Part shown: positions 53,756 to 63,830 of the stretch, in pieces
Numbering within the stretch: position 1 is the stretch's first letter
Layout of the letters: every line of letters starts with the position of its first letter
DNA from: Acinetobacter guillouiae CIP 63.46
GTDB lineage: Bacteria; Pseudomonadota; Gammaproteobacteria; Pseudomonadales; Moraxellaceae
Length of the DNA stretch: 64,000 nucleotides
Reading direction: 5' to 3'
Assembly: GCF_000368145.1 (NCBI RefSeq)
Contig: NZ_KB849283.1
Span: forward strand, 832,324-896,323
Made by a program: the position numbers and the translations under genes
The notes under the pieces: model-generated
The model's input: the letters and a program-made list of their open reading frames with translations, nothing else
Databases searched by the model: none
Told to the model about the DNA's origin: nothing

Positions 53756-56395
53756 TTAGCTTAATTGAGCAGCAGCAATTTTCTTAGTATCGATGTCTTT
53801 AGCAGCATCTGTATACTCGCCCATCTTGTCGAAGTTCAAGTATTGATAGATGTCAGCAGACATGCTGTCGATTTGAGCAGCATATTGTTGATACTCTTCT
53901 GGAGAAGGTAATTTACCAAGTACCGCAGCAACAGATGCAAGCTCAGCAGAAGCTAAGTAAACATTTGCGCCTTGACCTAAACGGTTCGGGAAGTTACGTG
54001 TAGAAGTCGATACACAAGTAGTGTTCGGAGCTACACGTGCTTGGTTACCCATACATAATGAACAACCTGGCATTTCAGTACGTGCGCCAGCTTTACCATA
54101 AATGTTATAGAAACCTTCTTCCATCAATTGATGCTCGTCCATACGTGTTGGTGGAGCCAACCATAAACGAGTAGACAATGAACCACCTGGTACTTTATCA
54201 AGTAATTTACCAGCAGCACGGAAGTGACCAATGTTCGTCATACAAGAACCAACGAACACTTCATCGATCTTAACGCCTTGAACGTCAGAAAGAAGTTTAG
54301 CGTCATCTGGATCGTTCGGGCAGCAAAGAACTGGTTCTTTAATGTCAGCAAGATCAATTTCATACACTTTAGTGTATTCAGCATCAGCATCAGCTTGAAG
54401 AAGTGATGGATTTGCTAACCATTTTTCCATGTTCTCAACACGGCGTGCCATAGTACGTGCATCGCCATAACCTTGAGAAATCATCCACTTCAACATTGTG
54501 ATGTTAGAGTTCAAGTATTCAGCAACTTTCGTTTCAGAAAGTGTGATTGAACAACCAGCAGCAGAACGTTCAGCAGAAGCATCAGAAAGTTCGAATGCTT
54601 GCTCTACAGTTAAGTCAGTTTCCATTTCTGTTAAGTCGATTTCTAAGATACGACCAGAGAAAATGTTTTTCTTACCTTTTTTCTCTACAGTTAAGTCACC
54701 CGCTTGAATCGCGTAGTAAGGAATTGCATGTACAAGGTCACGTAGCGTGATACCAGGTTGCATTTTACCTTTGAACTTAACAAGTACAGACTCAGGCATA
54801 TCCAACGGCATAACACCAGTTGCAGCAGCAAACGCGACAAGACCAGAACCCGCTGGGAATGAAATACCGATTGGGAAACGTGTATGTGAGTCACCACCAG
54901 TACCAACTGTATCTGGAAGAAGCATACGGTTTAACCAAGAGTGAATAATACCGTCACCTGGACGTAATGAAACACCACCACGGTTCATGATGAAATCAGG
55001 AAGCGTATGTTGCATTTGAACGTCAACTGGTTTTGGATATGCAGCTGTGTGACAGAACGATTGCATCACAAGATCAGCAGAGAAACCTAAGCAAGCTAAG
55101 TCTTTCAATTCATCACGAGTCATCGGACCAGTCGTATCTTGCGAACCAACAGTCGTCATTTTCGGTTCACAGTAAGTACCTGGACGAACGCCTTGACCTT
55201 CTGGAAGACCACAAGCACGACCAACCATTTTCTGAGCTTGAGTAAAGCCTTTACCAGTGTTTTCAGGTTGAACTGGAACACGGAATAAAGTAGATGCTGG
55301 AAGACCTAAAGCTTCACGCGCTTTAGTTGTCAAGCCACGACCAACGATTAAGTTGATACGACCACCCGCACGAACTTCGTCAAGAAGAACAGGCGTTTTC
55401 AACTCAGATTCAGCGATTTGCTCGCCTGCTTTAAATGCAGTGACTTTTGCAGCAGCATGATCAATTTTAAGAACGATTTCATCGCCCATGTTCATGTTAG
55501 CAACATCAATTTCTACAGGTAACGCACCAGCATCTTCCATTGTGTTGAAAAAAATTGGAGCGATTTTAGAACCTAAGCAGTAACCACCGTCTTTTTTGTT
55601 CGGGATGTGAGCAATGTCATCACCAAAGAACCAAAGCACTGAGTTAGTCGCAGATTTACGAGAAGAACCCGTACCAACAACGTCACCAACATAAGCAACT
55701 TGGTTGCCTTTTGCGATGAGTTCTTTGATTTGGTTTAATGGACCAACTTCACCAGGAACTTCTGGGTTGATACCATCACGTACGTTTTTAAGCATTGCGT
55801 TTGCATGCAATGGGATATCTGGACGGCTCCAAGCATCTTGTGCAGGAGACAAATCATCAGTATTTGTTTCGCCAGTTACTTTGAAAACAGTAAGTTTGAT
55901 TTCTTCTGGAACGTCTTTACGGCTAGTAAACCATTCAGCATCAGCCCAAGATTGCATAACGGCTTGTGCATTTGCATTACCCGCTTTGGCTTTTTCAGCA
56001 ACGTCATGGAACGCATCAAATACAAGAAGCGTTTTTTTCAATGCTTCAGCAGCTAAGCTTGAAAGTGCAGCATCATCAAGCAATTCAACCAAAGGTGCTA
56101 CGTTATAACCACCAAGCATAGTACCTAGTAAGTAAACCGCACGCTCTTTAGAAACCAATGGAGAAGTCGCTTCACCTTTAGCAACAGCAGTCAAGAAAGC
56201 AGCTTTTACATATGCAGCTTGGTCAACACCTGCTGGAACACGGTTTTCAAGCAAATCTACTAAAAATGCTTCTTCACCCGCTGGTGGATTTTTTAGTAAT
56301 TCAACCAAGTCAGCAGTTTGAGCATCGTCAAGTGGCTTCGGTGGGACTCCGAGTGCGGCACGTTCTGCAACGTGTTGGCGGTAAGCTTCTAGCAC
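53756..56395 (-). CDS. acnB: Aconitate hydratase B
   Basis: Main TCA-cycle aconitase, interconverting citrate and isocitrate; its apo form binds mRNA in E. coli. The 879-residue protein has the AcnB order: HEAT-like N-terminal domain (about 1-160), swivel domain 4, then domains 1-3 with the [4Fe-4S] ligands in EVFVGSCMTNIGHF near 710 and MPGCSLCMGNQARVAP near 770. GDSHTRFPIGISFPAGSGLV is the substrate loop. Single gene with its own terminator; the strong codon bias fits high expression. Confidence 0.95.
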   Translation of the reverse strand: MLEAYRQHVAERAALGVPPKPLDDAQTADLVELLKNPPAGEEAFLVDLLENRVPAGVDQAAYVKAAFLTAVAKGEATSPLVSKERAVYLLGTMLGGYNVAPLVELLDDAALSSLAAEALKKTLLVFDAFHDVAEKAKAGNANAQAVMQSWADAEWFTSRKDVPEEIKLTVFKVTGETNTDDLSPAQDAWSRPDIPLHANAMLKNVRDGINPEVPGEVGPLNQIKELIAKGNQVAYVGDVVGTGSSRKSATNSVLWFFGDDIAHIPNKKDGGYCLGSKIAPIFFNTMEDAGALPVEIDVANMNMGDEIVLKIDHAAAKVTAFKAGEQIAESELKTPVLLDEVRAGGRINLIVGRGLTTKAREALGLPASTLFRVPVQPENTGKGFTQAQKMVGRACGLPEGQGVRPGTYCEPKMTTVGSQDTTGPMTRDELKDLACLGFSADLVMQSFCHTAAYPKPVDVQMQHTLPDFIMNRGGVSLRPGDGIIHSWLNRMLLPDTVGTGGDSHTRFPIGISFPAGSGLVAFAAATGVMPLDMPESVLVKFKGKMQPGITLRDLVHAIPYYAIQAGDLTVEKKGKKNIFSGRILEIDLTEMETDLTVEQAFELSDASAERSAAGCSITLSETKVAEYLNSNITMLKWMISQGYGDARTMARRVENMEKWLANPSLLQADADAEYTKVYEIDLADIKEPVLCCPNDPDDAKLLSDVQGVKIDEVFVGSCMTNIGHFRAAGKLLDKVPGGSLSTRLWLAPPTRMDEHQLMEEGFYNIYGKAGARTEMPGCSLCMGNQARVAPNTTCVSTSTRNFPNRLGQGANVYLASAELASVAAVLGKLPSPEEYQQYAAQIDSMSADIYQYLNFDKMGEYTDAAKDIDTKKIAAAQLS

Positions 56396-56730
56396 GGTGT
56401 AATTCCTCTTTTTAAAAATTTACCTGTGAATTCCTGCTTATTAAAGCTTCACAGGCAATATGGACTGTCAAATTTTACTAAAAATCAAGCCAAAAGTTAA
56501 TGCAATGAGCGTATTAATTCGTGATGACCATTATTTTATAAATAAATACTCATCACTTTTCGCTTCATTTTACTACAGATCTACACAGTACGCTTTCATC
56601 AGACGTTTATGTAAATTATTTCTCAAATTAATTTGAAAAAGCTCTAAAAATATAATCTTTGTAAAACATGAACTTCACTTTAATAAGATTGAAGTTATGT
56701 TTACCTTGCCTTTAGACTATTTCAGCCATA
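56396..56730. other. Upstream region of acnB
   Basis: About 335 bases, AT-rich, presumably holding the acnB promoter (minus strand). No operator dyad or open frame was supported. Confidence 0.4.
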
Positions 56731-56759
56731 AAAAAAGCAACATATGTTGCCTTTTTTTT
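56731..56759. terminator. Bidirectional terminator-like palindrome
   Basis: GCAACA-TA-TGTTGC (56737-56750) lies between six A on the left and eight T on the right. It can end the small gene at 56780-57049 on the minus strand. Confidence 0.8.
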
Positions 56760-56779
56760 AGAACAAAGTACATTCCACC

Positions 56780-57049
56780 TTAGTGGACTGTCGTACTGTC
56801 TACATACTTTTGGAATTCTGTACGACAACCTTCAAATTTCATTTGCACTTCATCTTCATGAAACATTGAATGTTCAGTACACGCAAATGAAATTTTCACT
56901 TGGTATAACTTTGCTCGTTCATCAATGACTTCTTGGAAAAAAACTTGATCACCTAAACTCAGCACATAATGACTTCCGCTAATCACAGCGACACCATTGT
57001 CATCTTCTAAGAGCAAATCTGCATTATGTAAATAAGCAACTACTTCCAT
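56780..57049 (-). CDS. Small conserved-looking protein of unknown function
   Basis: 89-residue soluble protein without signal peptide or membrane helix. It is strand-rich (VAVISGSHYVLSLGDQVFFQ, then ERAKLYQVKISFACTEHSMF) with two cysteines. It is probably an independent gene: an AGGAGTGAGACA ribosome-binding region precedes the ATG and a terminator follows. I do not recognise the family. Confidence 0.65.
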   Translation of the reverse strand: MEVVAYLHNADLLLEDDNGVAVISGSHYVLSLGDQVFFQEVIDERAKLYQVKISFACTEHSMFHEDEVQMKFEGCRTEFQKYVDSTTVH

Positions 57050-57353
57050 TGTCTCACTCCTATGCTACTTTTTGTTTTCTATTTCTATATTGTATATATG
57101 CTTTTCAATTTTTATGCTAATCATTTTTTGTGACGAGGCTTGTCGATTACTTATATATTCTCGATAACTCAACATAAAAAAACCACGTCATCGTAATCTT
57201 TATTCAAAAATACACTTAAATGGTTTAAAAGAATCAGGACTCAAAAGCCTGCATGTACTGATTACTCAAACTTCACGTTTCTAATGTACACAAATCGTAT
57301 TCTTTCATTGTCTGCTGATCAGGTATATATCCTGCTTGTTGTGCTTTAAGCCA
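57050..57353. other. Intergenic region between small protein and lipoprotein genes
   Basis: About 300 bases with no gene or clear element; contains the upstream region of the small unknown gene. Confidence 0.4.
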
Positions 57354-57380
57354 TAAAAAAACCGCTCCTTAGAACGGTTT
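57354..57380 (-). terminator. Terminator overlapping the end of the lipoprotein gene
   Basis: On the minus strand AAACCG and CGGTTT flank a loop containing the gene's own stop codon (57371-57369), followed by TTTTTTT. The last codons KPF-stop thus form the left arm, a compact arrangement. Confidence 0.8.
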
Positions 57381-57743
57381 ATAATCTGGCATTTTTGTCG
57401 GATCATGCGGTGTATTTAGACATTGTTCAAATGCTTCGTTCTTAAACTTTGCTTGAACTGCATCTTTATCCGCTTTTAGCTCTGCATCTGATAATGCATA
57501 GACTTTCTCTAAATACTCAAGTACAAAGCCCTTAGTTGTTGGATCAGTGACTTTATTTGCATATTCAATTGCTTCTTTCTTGGTAATCCCATTTTGACGA
57601 TCTAAAGTAATAGAACGTGCAGCATTACCAATACTGGTACAGTAACCTTTCCAAATTTCTTCAGGAGTTGCAGGCTTTTTCTCAGTACAACCCGCCATCA
57701 ATAAAACAGTGCTTATCGCACCTAAAATTACGAACTTCTGCAT
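57369..57743 (-). CDS. Small periplasmic lipoprotein
   Basis: 124-residue lipoprotein: signal peptide and lipobox LLMAGC with C19 as the acylation site, then a short TEKKPATPEE linker and a helical body with two more cysteines (YCTSIG, EQCLNTPHD) that may form a disulfide. No domain recognised. Monocistronic, between the GST gene and a convergent-free gap. Likely anchored in the outer membrane; this is inferred from the lipobox only. Confidence 0.75.
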   Translation of the reverse strand: MQKFVILGAISTVLLMAGCTEKKPATPEEIWKGYCTSIGNAARSITLDRQNGITKKEAIEYANKVTDPTTKGFVLEYLEKVYALSDAELKADKDAVQAKFKNEAFEQCLNTPHDPTKMPDYKPF

Positions 57744-57814
57744 TAAAAAATCTCCAATTCCACACTATGATACTTAATTTTTCAGTAAATTGGAGAGTTT
57801 CTTGCTTTGAAATC

Positions 57815-58579
57815 TTACATTCCTCGCCAATCTACACGTGCATTGCGCTCAGTGGCGTAAATTCTTTTCACGTATTGCCCTAAAGGCAGTTCTAACAAAT
57901 GTTGGCTAAATTCGGTAAATTCTTGAGAAATATTTTCTGTATATTCCTTTTCCCACGGTGTCGCAGGTAATTCTAATAACGGCGCAAGAATTGAACATAC
58001 TGAAATATCTGCCAAACCAAGGCGATCGCCAACAAAATAACGGCAACCGTTATCAATCAAAATCTTATTTAAACTGTCGATAGTCAGCTCTAAATTGTAT
58101 TTAGATTCTTCGACTTTCTCTTTGTCCAATTGATAACTTTTTGAAACCATGGTTTTAAGAATAGGTTTTGAAATTTTTTCAAATTGACGTAAATAGCCTT
58201 TTTCACCAATCATAATTTCTAACGGTTCATCGCCTTCTGCTAAAGCATGTGCCAATCCCCAACGGCGTACATGAATACCTAACTCATTGGCAATCAAATC
58301 AATTTCTAAGGTTTTTTCGCGAAGCGTGTGATCTGTACGAAGCAGTCGATGTTCAGGATAAACGTCATCTAGATACAATGCGATTTGAGTCGACCCCGCA
58401 ATAAAACGTTCTCCATCTTTTAAAATAGGCAGCTTGTTTTGCCCTGTTTTAAGTTGTGCAAATGCTCGATGGACACCTGGGATTAAATTCTGCGCAACAA
58501 AATCCAATTCTTTATGATCAAGCAACCAACGGGCTTTTTCACAGTAATGCGAGAGTGGGAATTGGTACAACGTACGCAT
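57815..58579 (-). CDS. Glutathione S-transferase family protein
   Basis: 254-residue GST-fold protein. The N-terminal thioredoxin-like domain has YQFPLSHYCEKARWLLDHKE (with Ser/Tyr/Cys at the active-site position) and the cis-Pro region KLPILKDGERFIAGSTQIALYLDD; the C-terminal all-helical domain includes FVGDRLGLADISVCSILAPL, the N-capping box. The substrate is unknown. The gene is alone on the minus strand, divergent from the sulfur operon. Confidence 0.85.
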   Translation of the reverse strand: MRTLYQFPLSHYCEKARWLLDHKELDFVAQNLIPGVHRAFAQLKTGQNKLPILKDGERFIAGSTQIALYLDDVYPEHRLLRTDHTLREKTLEIDLIANELGIHVRRWGLAHALAEGDEPLEIMIGEKGYLRQFEKISKPILKTMVSKSYQLDKEKVEESKYNLELTIDSLNKILIDNGCRYFVGDRLGLADISVCSILAPLLELPATPWEKEYTENISQEFTEFSQHLLELPLGQYVKRIYATERNARVDWRGM

Positions 58580-58975
58580 GTAGTCTCCAAATTATTTTTT
58601 TAATTAAAAGCTTAGATAAATCTAAAAGTTAAGATTAATCCTGAGTAATCTTGTGTACTTTAGACATTCATCACCTGAATTACAATGTACTTTTTACTTC
58701 AATCGCTCGTCATATGACCCAATGCTTATTCTATGGTTATATCAGTTTCTTTATTCTTTATTCGTGATAGGAATAACAAAGCTAACTCTGACTAAGATTC
58801 AGACCTGATAAACTCAAAATAAATAATAAATTTCAATTATTTAACTTATATTCAATATTAAAAAACTTTGCGATTTTTATCCTAACAATATTTTTAGATA
58901 AGTTAAGCACAATAGTTCGTTTAATTTTTACCACAATATTGCTTAGCGTTTTGGTATCTATTAAAAGGTGCCAAT
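58580..58975. other. Divergent promoter region, GST gene and sulfur operon
   Basis: 396 AT-rich bases without a gene. It must hold the promoter of the sulfur operon; I saw no unambiguous sigma-54 or CysB-type site. AAAGGTG at about 58964-58970 is the ribosome-binding site for the first operon gene. Confidence 0.4.
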
Positions 58976-60181
58976 ATGTCTAGTTTGAATTCTTCTACCT
59001 CAGCCTTTGTGATCCAAAACGATCAACAAGCAATAAATGCAGCTTACCAAGTTGCTGATTTTGCTTTGGTAGAACGAAATATACGTGATCAACAACGAAT
59101 TTTACCTGTTGATGTCATTCAAGAATTAAGCCTCAAAGGATTAGGCGGAATTCGTATTGCCAAAAAATATGGTGGCGCTCAAGTTTCAAATAAAACCCTT
59201 GCGCATGTTTTCCGTATTTTATCCAAGGCAGATGCCAGTGTTGGTCAGATTCCTCAAAATCAATTTGGCTTGTTAAATGCCATTGAGCATATTGCCAATG
59301 AACAGCAAAAACAGTTTATTTATACTGAAATTTTAAATGGTAAACGGCTTTCTAATGGTGGCCCAGAACGCAATACCAAAGATACCCGCACCATTGAAAC
59401 ACGTTTAGAACAGATCAATGGTCAATACCTTTTAAATGGTGAGAAGTTTTATTCAACGGGTTCATATTTTGCCGATTGGTTGGCGATACGTGCAATTCAC
59501 CCAGATGGTCATATTGTTTTAACGATTATTGATGCAAAAGCTGACGGTGTTGAAATTGTTGATGATTGGGATGGCTTTGGACAACGTACAACAGCAAGTG
59601 GCACAGTGCGTTTAAAGAATGTTGTGGTTCATCCAGATCTTATTATGGATGAAAAACCACTTGCCGATGCGTCAAAATATCGTGGGGCGTACTCACAACT
59701 GATTCAGGTTGCGATTGATGTGGGCATTGCAGAAGCTGCCTTTGCAGATACTTTATCTGCAATCCATAAAGCACGCCCAATCATTGATGCCAATGTGGAT
59801 AAAGCCAGTTTTGAAGCGTATACCCTACAAGAAGTCGGTAAGCTCAATATCTTACTCGATGCATCGATTTTATTGCTCGATGAAGCCTCAGAATATTTAG
59901 ATCAGTTAGATTCACAAGACATCGTCAGTCCTGAACAAGCCAGTAAAGCCTCCATTATCGTCGCTGAGGCAAAAGTGTATGCCAATGATGCAGCACTACT
60001 TATTTCTGAAAAATTACTTGAATTGGGCGGTAGTCGTTCAAGCCTAGAAACTCATAATCTCGATCAACACTGGCGTAATGCTCGTGTGCATACCTTACAT
60101 GACCCTGTGCGTTGGAAACTTCATGCCATTGGAAATTATTACTTAAATGGTACGCAAAATCAGCGCCATGCGTGGATTTAA
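58976..60181 (+). CDS. SfnB-family acyl-CoA dehydrogenase-like flavoprotein
   Basis: Acyl-CoA dehydrogenase-fold protein of 401 residues related to SfnB and DszC, which take part in releasing sulfur from organosulfur compounds. Visible segments are LSLKGLGGIRIAKKYGGAQV near 50, SKADASVGQIPQNQFG near 82, LLNGEKFYSTGSYFADWLA near 150 and GFGQRTTASGTVRLKNVVV near 203, and a C-terminal LELGGSRSS. It is the first of five operon genes ahead of a close paralogue. The substrate is unknown. Confidence 0.85.
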   Translation: MSSLNSSTSAFVIQNDQQAINAAYQVADFALVERNIRDQQRILPVDVIQELSLKGLGGIRIAKKYGGAQVSNKTLAHVFRILSKADASVGQIPQNQFGLLNAIEHIANEQQKQFIYTEILNGKRLSNGGPERNTKDTRTIETRLEQINGQYLLNGEKFYSTGSYFADWLAIRAIHPDGHIVLTIIDAKADGVEIVDDWDGFGQRTTASGTVRLKNVVVHPDLIMDEKPLADASKYRGAYSQLIQVAIDVGIAEAAFADTLSAIHKARPIIDANVDKASFEAYTLQEVGKLNILLDASILLLDEASEYLDQLDSQDIVSPEQASKASIIVAEAKVYANDAALLISEKLLELGGSRSSLETHNLDQHWRNARVHTLHDPVRWKLHAIGNYYLNGTQNQRHAWI

Positions 60182-60217
60182 AGTTAAACGACTTTGTTAC
60201 TCATCAGGGAAATATAT

Positions 60218-61450
60218 ATGACAACTTATCAAGATATCAATAAAACATTGGATGTACACAATCATCCCTTTGCGCAAGCACATATTATTCAAAATGATCA
60301 AGAAGCTTTAGAAATCGCGCAACAGTTGAGTCAGCAATTTAAACAAAATGCAGTACTCCGTGATGCTGAAAGAATTTTACCATTTGATGAGGTTGAAGCT
60401 TTTAGTCAATCCGGGTTATGGGCGATCACAGTACCACGGCAATATGGTGGTGCAGAGGTCTCTAGTCATACTGTTGCTAAAATAATTGCATTATTCAGTG
60501 GCGTAGATGGCTCTATTGGTCAAATCCCACAAAACCATTTTTATGCACTAGAAGTATTACGTAATACAGGCACCGAGCAGCAAAAGAAAAAACTCTATAG
60601 CGAAGTACTTCAAGGCGCTCGTTTTGGCAATGCCCTCGCTGAATTTAAGACCAAGACTGCTGCACAAAAGCATACCCAAATTAGTCAAACTGAACATGGT
60701 TATGTGGTCAATGGGGAAAAGTTCTATTGCACGGGCAGTCTATTTGCCCATCGCATTCCGACATTAGTCCGTGATGCTGAAGAACGTGAATATTTGGCTT
60801 TTATTTCTGCCGATGCACAAGGCTTACAACGTATCAATGATTGGTCAGGCTTTGGACAAAAAACCACAGGCAGTGGCACCGTTAAATTCAATCAAGTTTT
60901 TGTGGAATCTGAATATGTCATTCGTTTTGACACCGCATTTTCTGAACCCACCCTCGTTGGGCCATTTGCACAAATTATGCATGCTGCGATTGAAACAGGC
61001 ATTGCACGTGCAGCTTTTGAAGAAACAATAGAACGGGTTAAAAAAGCGCGCGCATGGATTGATGCCAATGTAGAACATGCAGACCAAGATCCACTGACCA
61101 TTTATGAATTAGGCCGTGTTGCTGCGGATGTAAGAGCAAGTGAGGTTTTATTAAAACAAGCTGCTCAATCTATTGATGCGGCAAAACCACAACCTACAGT
61201 TGAAAATATTGCCAAAGCCTCACTAGATGTAGCTAAAGTCCGTGCACACAGTACAGAAACAGCATTAAAAGCGTCTTCAAAATTGATCGAGTTGGCTGGA
61301 AGTCGTGGTAGTCAACGTGCCGATGGTTTAGATCGACATTGGCGCAATGTACGGGTACATACACTGCATGATGCATCACGCTGGAAATATTATTTTATTG
61401 GAAACTATTTATTAAACAACATCCTTCCACCACGCAGAGGGACATTGTAA
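60218..61450 (+). CDS. SfnB-family acyl-CoA dehydrogenase-like flavoprotein, second copy
   Basis: 410-residue paralogue of the preceding gene, sharing SIGQIPQNHFYALE, VVNGEKFYCTGSLFAHRIP, DWSGFGQKTTGSGTVKFNQV and a C-terminal DRHWRNVRVHTLHD. The start is set at the ATG at 60218 (MTTYQDINKTL) behind AGGGAAATAT; an earlier in-frame start at 60194 is poorer. Its stop overlaps the monooxygenase ATG (TAATG). Tandem divergent copies suggest different organosulfur substrates. Confidence 0.85.
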   Translation: MTTYQDINKTLDVHNHPFAQAHIIQNDQEALEIAQQLSQQFKQNAVLRDAERILPFDEVEAFSQSGLWAITVPRQYGGAEVSSHTVAKIIALFSGVDGSIGQIPQNHFYALEVLRNTGTEQQKKKLYSEVLQGARFGNALAEFKTKTAAQKHTQISQTEHGYVVNGEKFYCTGSLFAHRIPTLVRDAEEREYLAFISADAQGLQRINDWSGFGQKTTGSGTVKFNQVFVESEYVIRFDTAFSEPTLVGPFAQIMHAAIETGIARAAFEETIERVKKARAWIDANVEHADQDPLTIYELGRVAADVRASEVLLKQAAQSIDAAKPQPTVENIAKASLDVAKVRAHSTETALKASSKLIELAGSRGSQRADGLDRHWRNVRVHTLHDASRWKYYFIGNYLLNNILPPRRGTL

Positions 61451-62883
61451 TGACAAATACATCTCAACATACAGCACCTAAAAAACAAATCTTACTCAAT
61501 GCTTTTGATATGAACAGTGTCGGCCATATCAATCACGGCTTATGGACCCATCCGCGTGATGAATCTCATCGTTTTAATGAGCTCAATTACTGGACTGATC
61601 TCGCTAAGACCTTGGAGCAAGGTTTATTTGATGGGCTGTTTATCGCAGACATTACCGGTGTTTATGATGTCTACCAGAATAGTATAGATTTAACCTTAAA
61701 AGAGTCCATTCAACTGCCGAGTCATGACCCATCTACCCTGATTTCCGCAATGGCAGCGGTAACCCAAAATCTAGGTTTTGGTGTGACCGTAAACCTAAGT
61801 TATGAAACACCGTACCAATTCGCACGGCGCTTCGCGAGTTTAGATCATCTGACACAAGGTCGGATTGGCTGGAATATTGTGACGGGGTATTTGGACAGTG
61901 CTGAACGCTTGATTGGACAAAAAGGTCTAAAAGATCATGACTTACGTTATGAACAAGCTGAAGAATTTTTAGAGCTTTGCTATAAGTTTTGGGAAGGTTC
62001 TTGGGAAAATGATGCAGTACAAAAAGATAAGCAAAAGCGTATTTTTACTGATCCTAAAAAAGTTCATCAAATTAACCATCAAGGGCGCTTTTATCAAAGC
62101 CAAGGTGTTTTCCAAGTCTCACCTTCACCACAGCGTACCCCTGTGCTCTTTCAAGCAGGCGCTTCACCACGCGGTTTAGCATTCTCCACACGTCATGCGG
62201 AATGTGTCTTTATTGGAGGTGATCAACCTGCAAAAATCAAACAACAAGTGGATAAGATTCGAGAATTGGCTGTGCAGCAAGGCCGTAATCCAGAAGATAT
62301 TAAAATCTTTGTGGGAATCACAGTGGTTACAGCAGAAACAGATGAATTAGCTCAAGAGAAATTAGCTGAATATGCCCGCTATGCAAGTCCAGAAGCAGGT
62401 TTAGCACATTTCTCAAGTTCAGTCGGTATCGACCTATCCAAATATGCTGATGATGAGGCCATCCCATATCAACAAACCAATAGTATTGCTTCAGTCAATA
62501 ATAAATTTAAGGAAAACCAGATCACGCCTAACGATCTTAAAGCACAGCATCAACTCGGTGGTCGTTATCCACTGATTGTTGCAAGTGGTGAAACAATTGC
62601 TGAAAAATTAATTCAGTTGATTGATGAAACAGGTATTGATGGCTTTAACCTAACGCGTACTGTTGCGCCTGAATCACATCATGACTTTATTCGTTTTGTG
62701 ATTCCTGAACTGCAACAACGTGGCAGATTTAAAACCAAATATGAAAGTGGTTCTTTACGCAACAAAATCTTTAAACAGGGTGATCATTTAACCCAACAAC
62801 ACCCTGCTTCTGATTTTCGATGTCAAAAATCAAATCATAACAACAGCATCGAAACGGCAGATCGGCAAAAGCAAACTGCCTAA
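61450..62883 (+). CDS. LLM-class FMNH2-dependent monooxygenase (NtaA/SnaA/DszA family)
   Basis: Luciferase-like flavin monooxygenase of 477 residues, in the two-component group that cleaves C-S or C-N bonds using reduced flavin from a separate reductase. Family segments: LLNAFDMNSVGHINHGLWTHP at the N terminus, TQNLGFGVTVNLSYETPYQF, ASLDHLTQGRIGWNIVTGYLDSA (in part), and FQAGASPRGLAFSTRHAECVF. With the SfnB-like enzymes and MetQ-like binding proteins it forms a sulfonate/sulfone-type scavenging pathway. The reductase is not in view. Confidence 0.87.
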   Translation: MTNTSQHTAPKKQILLNAFDMNSVGHINHGLWTHPRDESHRFNELNYWTDLAKTLEQGLFDGLFIADITGVYDVYQNSIDLTLKESIQLPSHDPSTLISAMAAVTQNLGFGVTVNLSYETPYQFARRFASLDHLTQGRIGWNIVTGYLDSAERLIGQKGLKDHDLRYEQAEEFLELCYKFWEGSWENDAVQKDKQKRIFTDPKKVHQINHQGRFYQSQGVFQVSPSPQRTPVLFQAGASPRGLAFSTRHAECVFIGGDQPAKIKQQVDKIRELAVQQGRNPEDIKIFVGITVVTAETDELAQEKLAEYARYASPEAGLAHFSSSVGIDLSKYADDEAIPYQQTNSIASVNNKFKENQITPNDLKAQHQLGGRYPLIVASGETIAEKLIQLIDETGIDGFNLTRTVAPESHHDFIRFVIPELQQRGRFKTKYESGSLRNKIFKQGDHLTQQHPASDFRCQKSNHNNSIETADRQKQTA

Positions 62884-62938
62884 ATAACCTAATCAGCAAA
62901 CATGATGAATTGAATAATTTCACTTTAAGGGGTGTCAC

Positions 62939-63820
62939 ATGACTCAAATAAACTCACCTGCTAATGGTAATCCATCCAAAAAATCAGGCTCCAAGAATAA
63001 ATTTATTTTGCTTGGCGTGATCATTATTGCCGTGATTGCAGGACTTTTTTATTGGAACCAACATAAAAAAGCCGGTTCAGAAGAAATCACCATTGGTATT
63101 AGCCCACCCTTTGCCAAGCCTTTACAAGTTGCAGCAGAGGAAGCCAAGAAACAAGGGATTCATATTAAACTGGTGGAATTTTCAGATTGGAACACACCGA
63201 ATATCACACTAAATCATGGTGATATTGATGCAAACTATTTCCAACACCAACCATTTTTAAACAATGCGTTAAAAGAAACTGATTTTAAACTGAAACCGAT
63301 TGCCACAGGTGTTGCAACTCATGTGGGCTTATATTCTAAAAAATATGATTCTTTAGCGGCGGTACCTGAAAATGCACGTGTAGTAATTCCAAATGACCCA
63401 GTCAACCAAGGTCGTGCACTGTTACTTTTACAACAGGCTAAACTCATCACCTTGAAAGATCCGAATAACCATTTATCAAACTTACAAGACATTAGCTCAA
63501 ATCCTAAAAACTTTAAATTTATTGAAGTTGAAGGACCTCAAACTGCGCGTGCTGTAGATGATGCTGATTTAGTATTTAGCTACCCGCTTTATTTACGTCT
63601 TGCAAAAACCATTGATCCAAACAAAGCATTATTACTCGATGATAATACCAATACACGTTATGCCATCTTGTTTGTTGTAAAAGATGACTATGAGCAAAAG
63701 CACCCAGAAAAAGCCAAACAGTTAAAAGAGTTTGTAAAAATTTACCAAACTTCAGACAAGGTCAAACAGGCTTTAAATGATGATATTGGTGAAAATTTAT
63801 GGTTCCCAGGTTGGAAATAA
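62939..63820 (+). CDS. MetQ/NlpA family substrate-binding protein, membrane-anchored form
   Basis: Periplasmic binding protein of the methionine (MUT) ABC family, 293 residues. An N-terminal hydrophobic segment (about 20-40) is followed by ITIGISPPFAKPLQVAAEEA, DANYFQHQPFLNNALKE near 98 and VVIPNDPVNQGRALLLLQ near 146, all family signatures. Unlike most MetQ it has no lipobox Cys at the N terminus, so it is anchored by an uncleaved helix or cut by signal peptidase I. The linked genes suggest an organosulfur compound rather than methionine. Confidence 0.88.
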   Translation: MTQINSPANGNPSKKSGSKNKFILLGVIIIAVIAGLFYWNQHKKAGSEEITIGISPPFAKPLQVAAEEAKKQGIHIKLVEFSDWNTPNITLNHGDIDANYFQHQPFLNNALKETDFKLKPIATGVATHVGLYSKKYDSLAAVPENARVVIPNDPVNQGRALLLLQQAKLITLKDPNNHLSNLQDISSNPKNFKFIEVEGPQTARAVDDADLVFSYPLYLRLAKTIDPNKALLLDDNTNTRYAILFVVKDDYEQKHPEKAKQLKEFVKIYQTSDKVKQALNDDIGENLWFPGWK

Positions 63821-63830
63821 GGAATAACTC

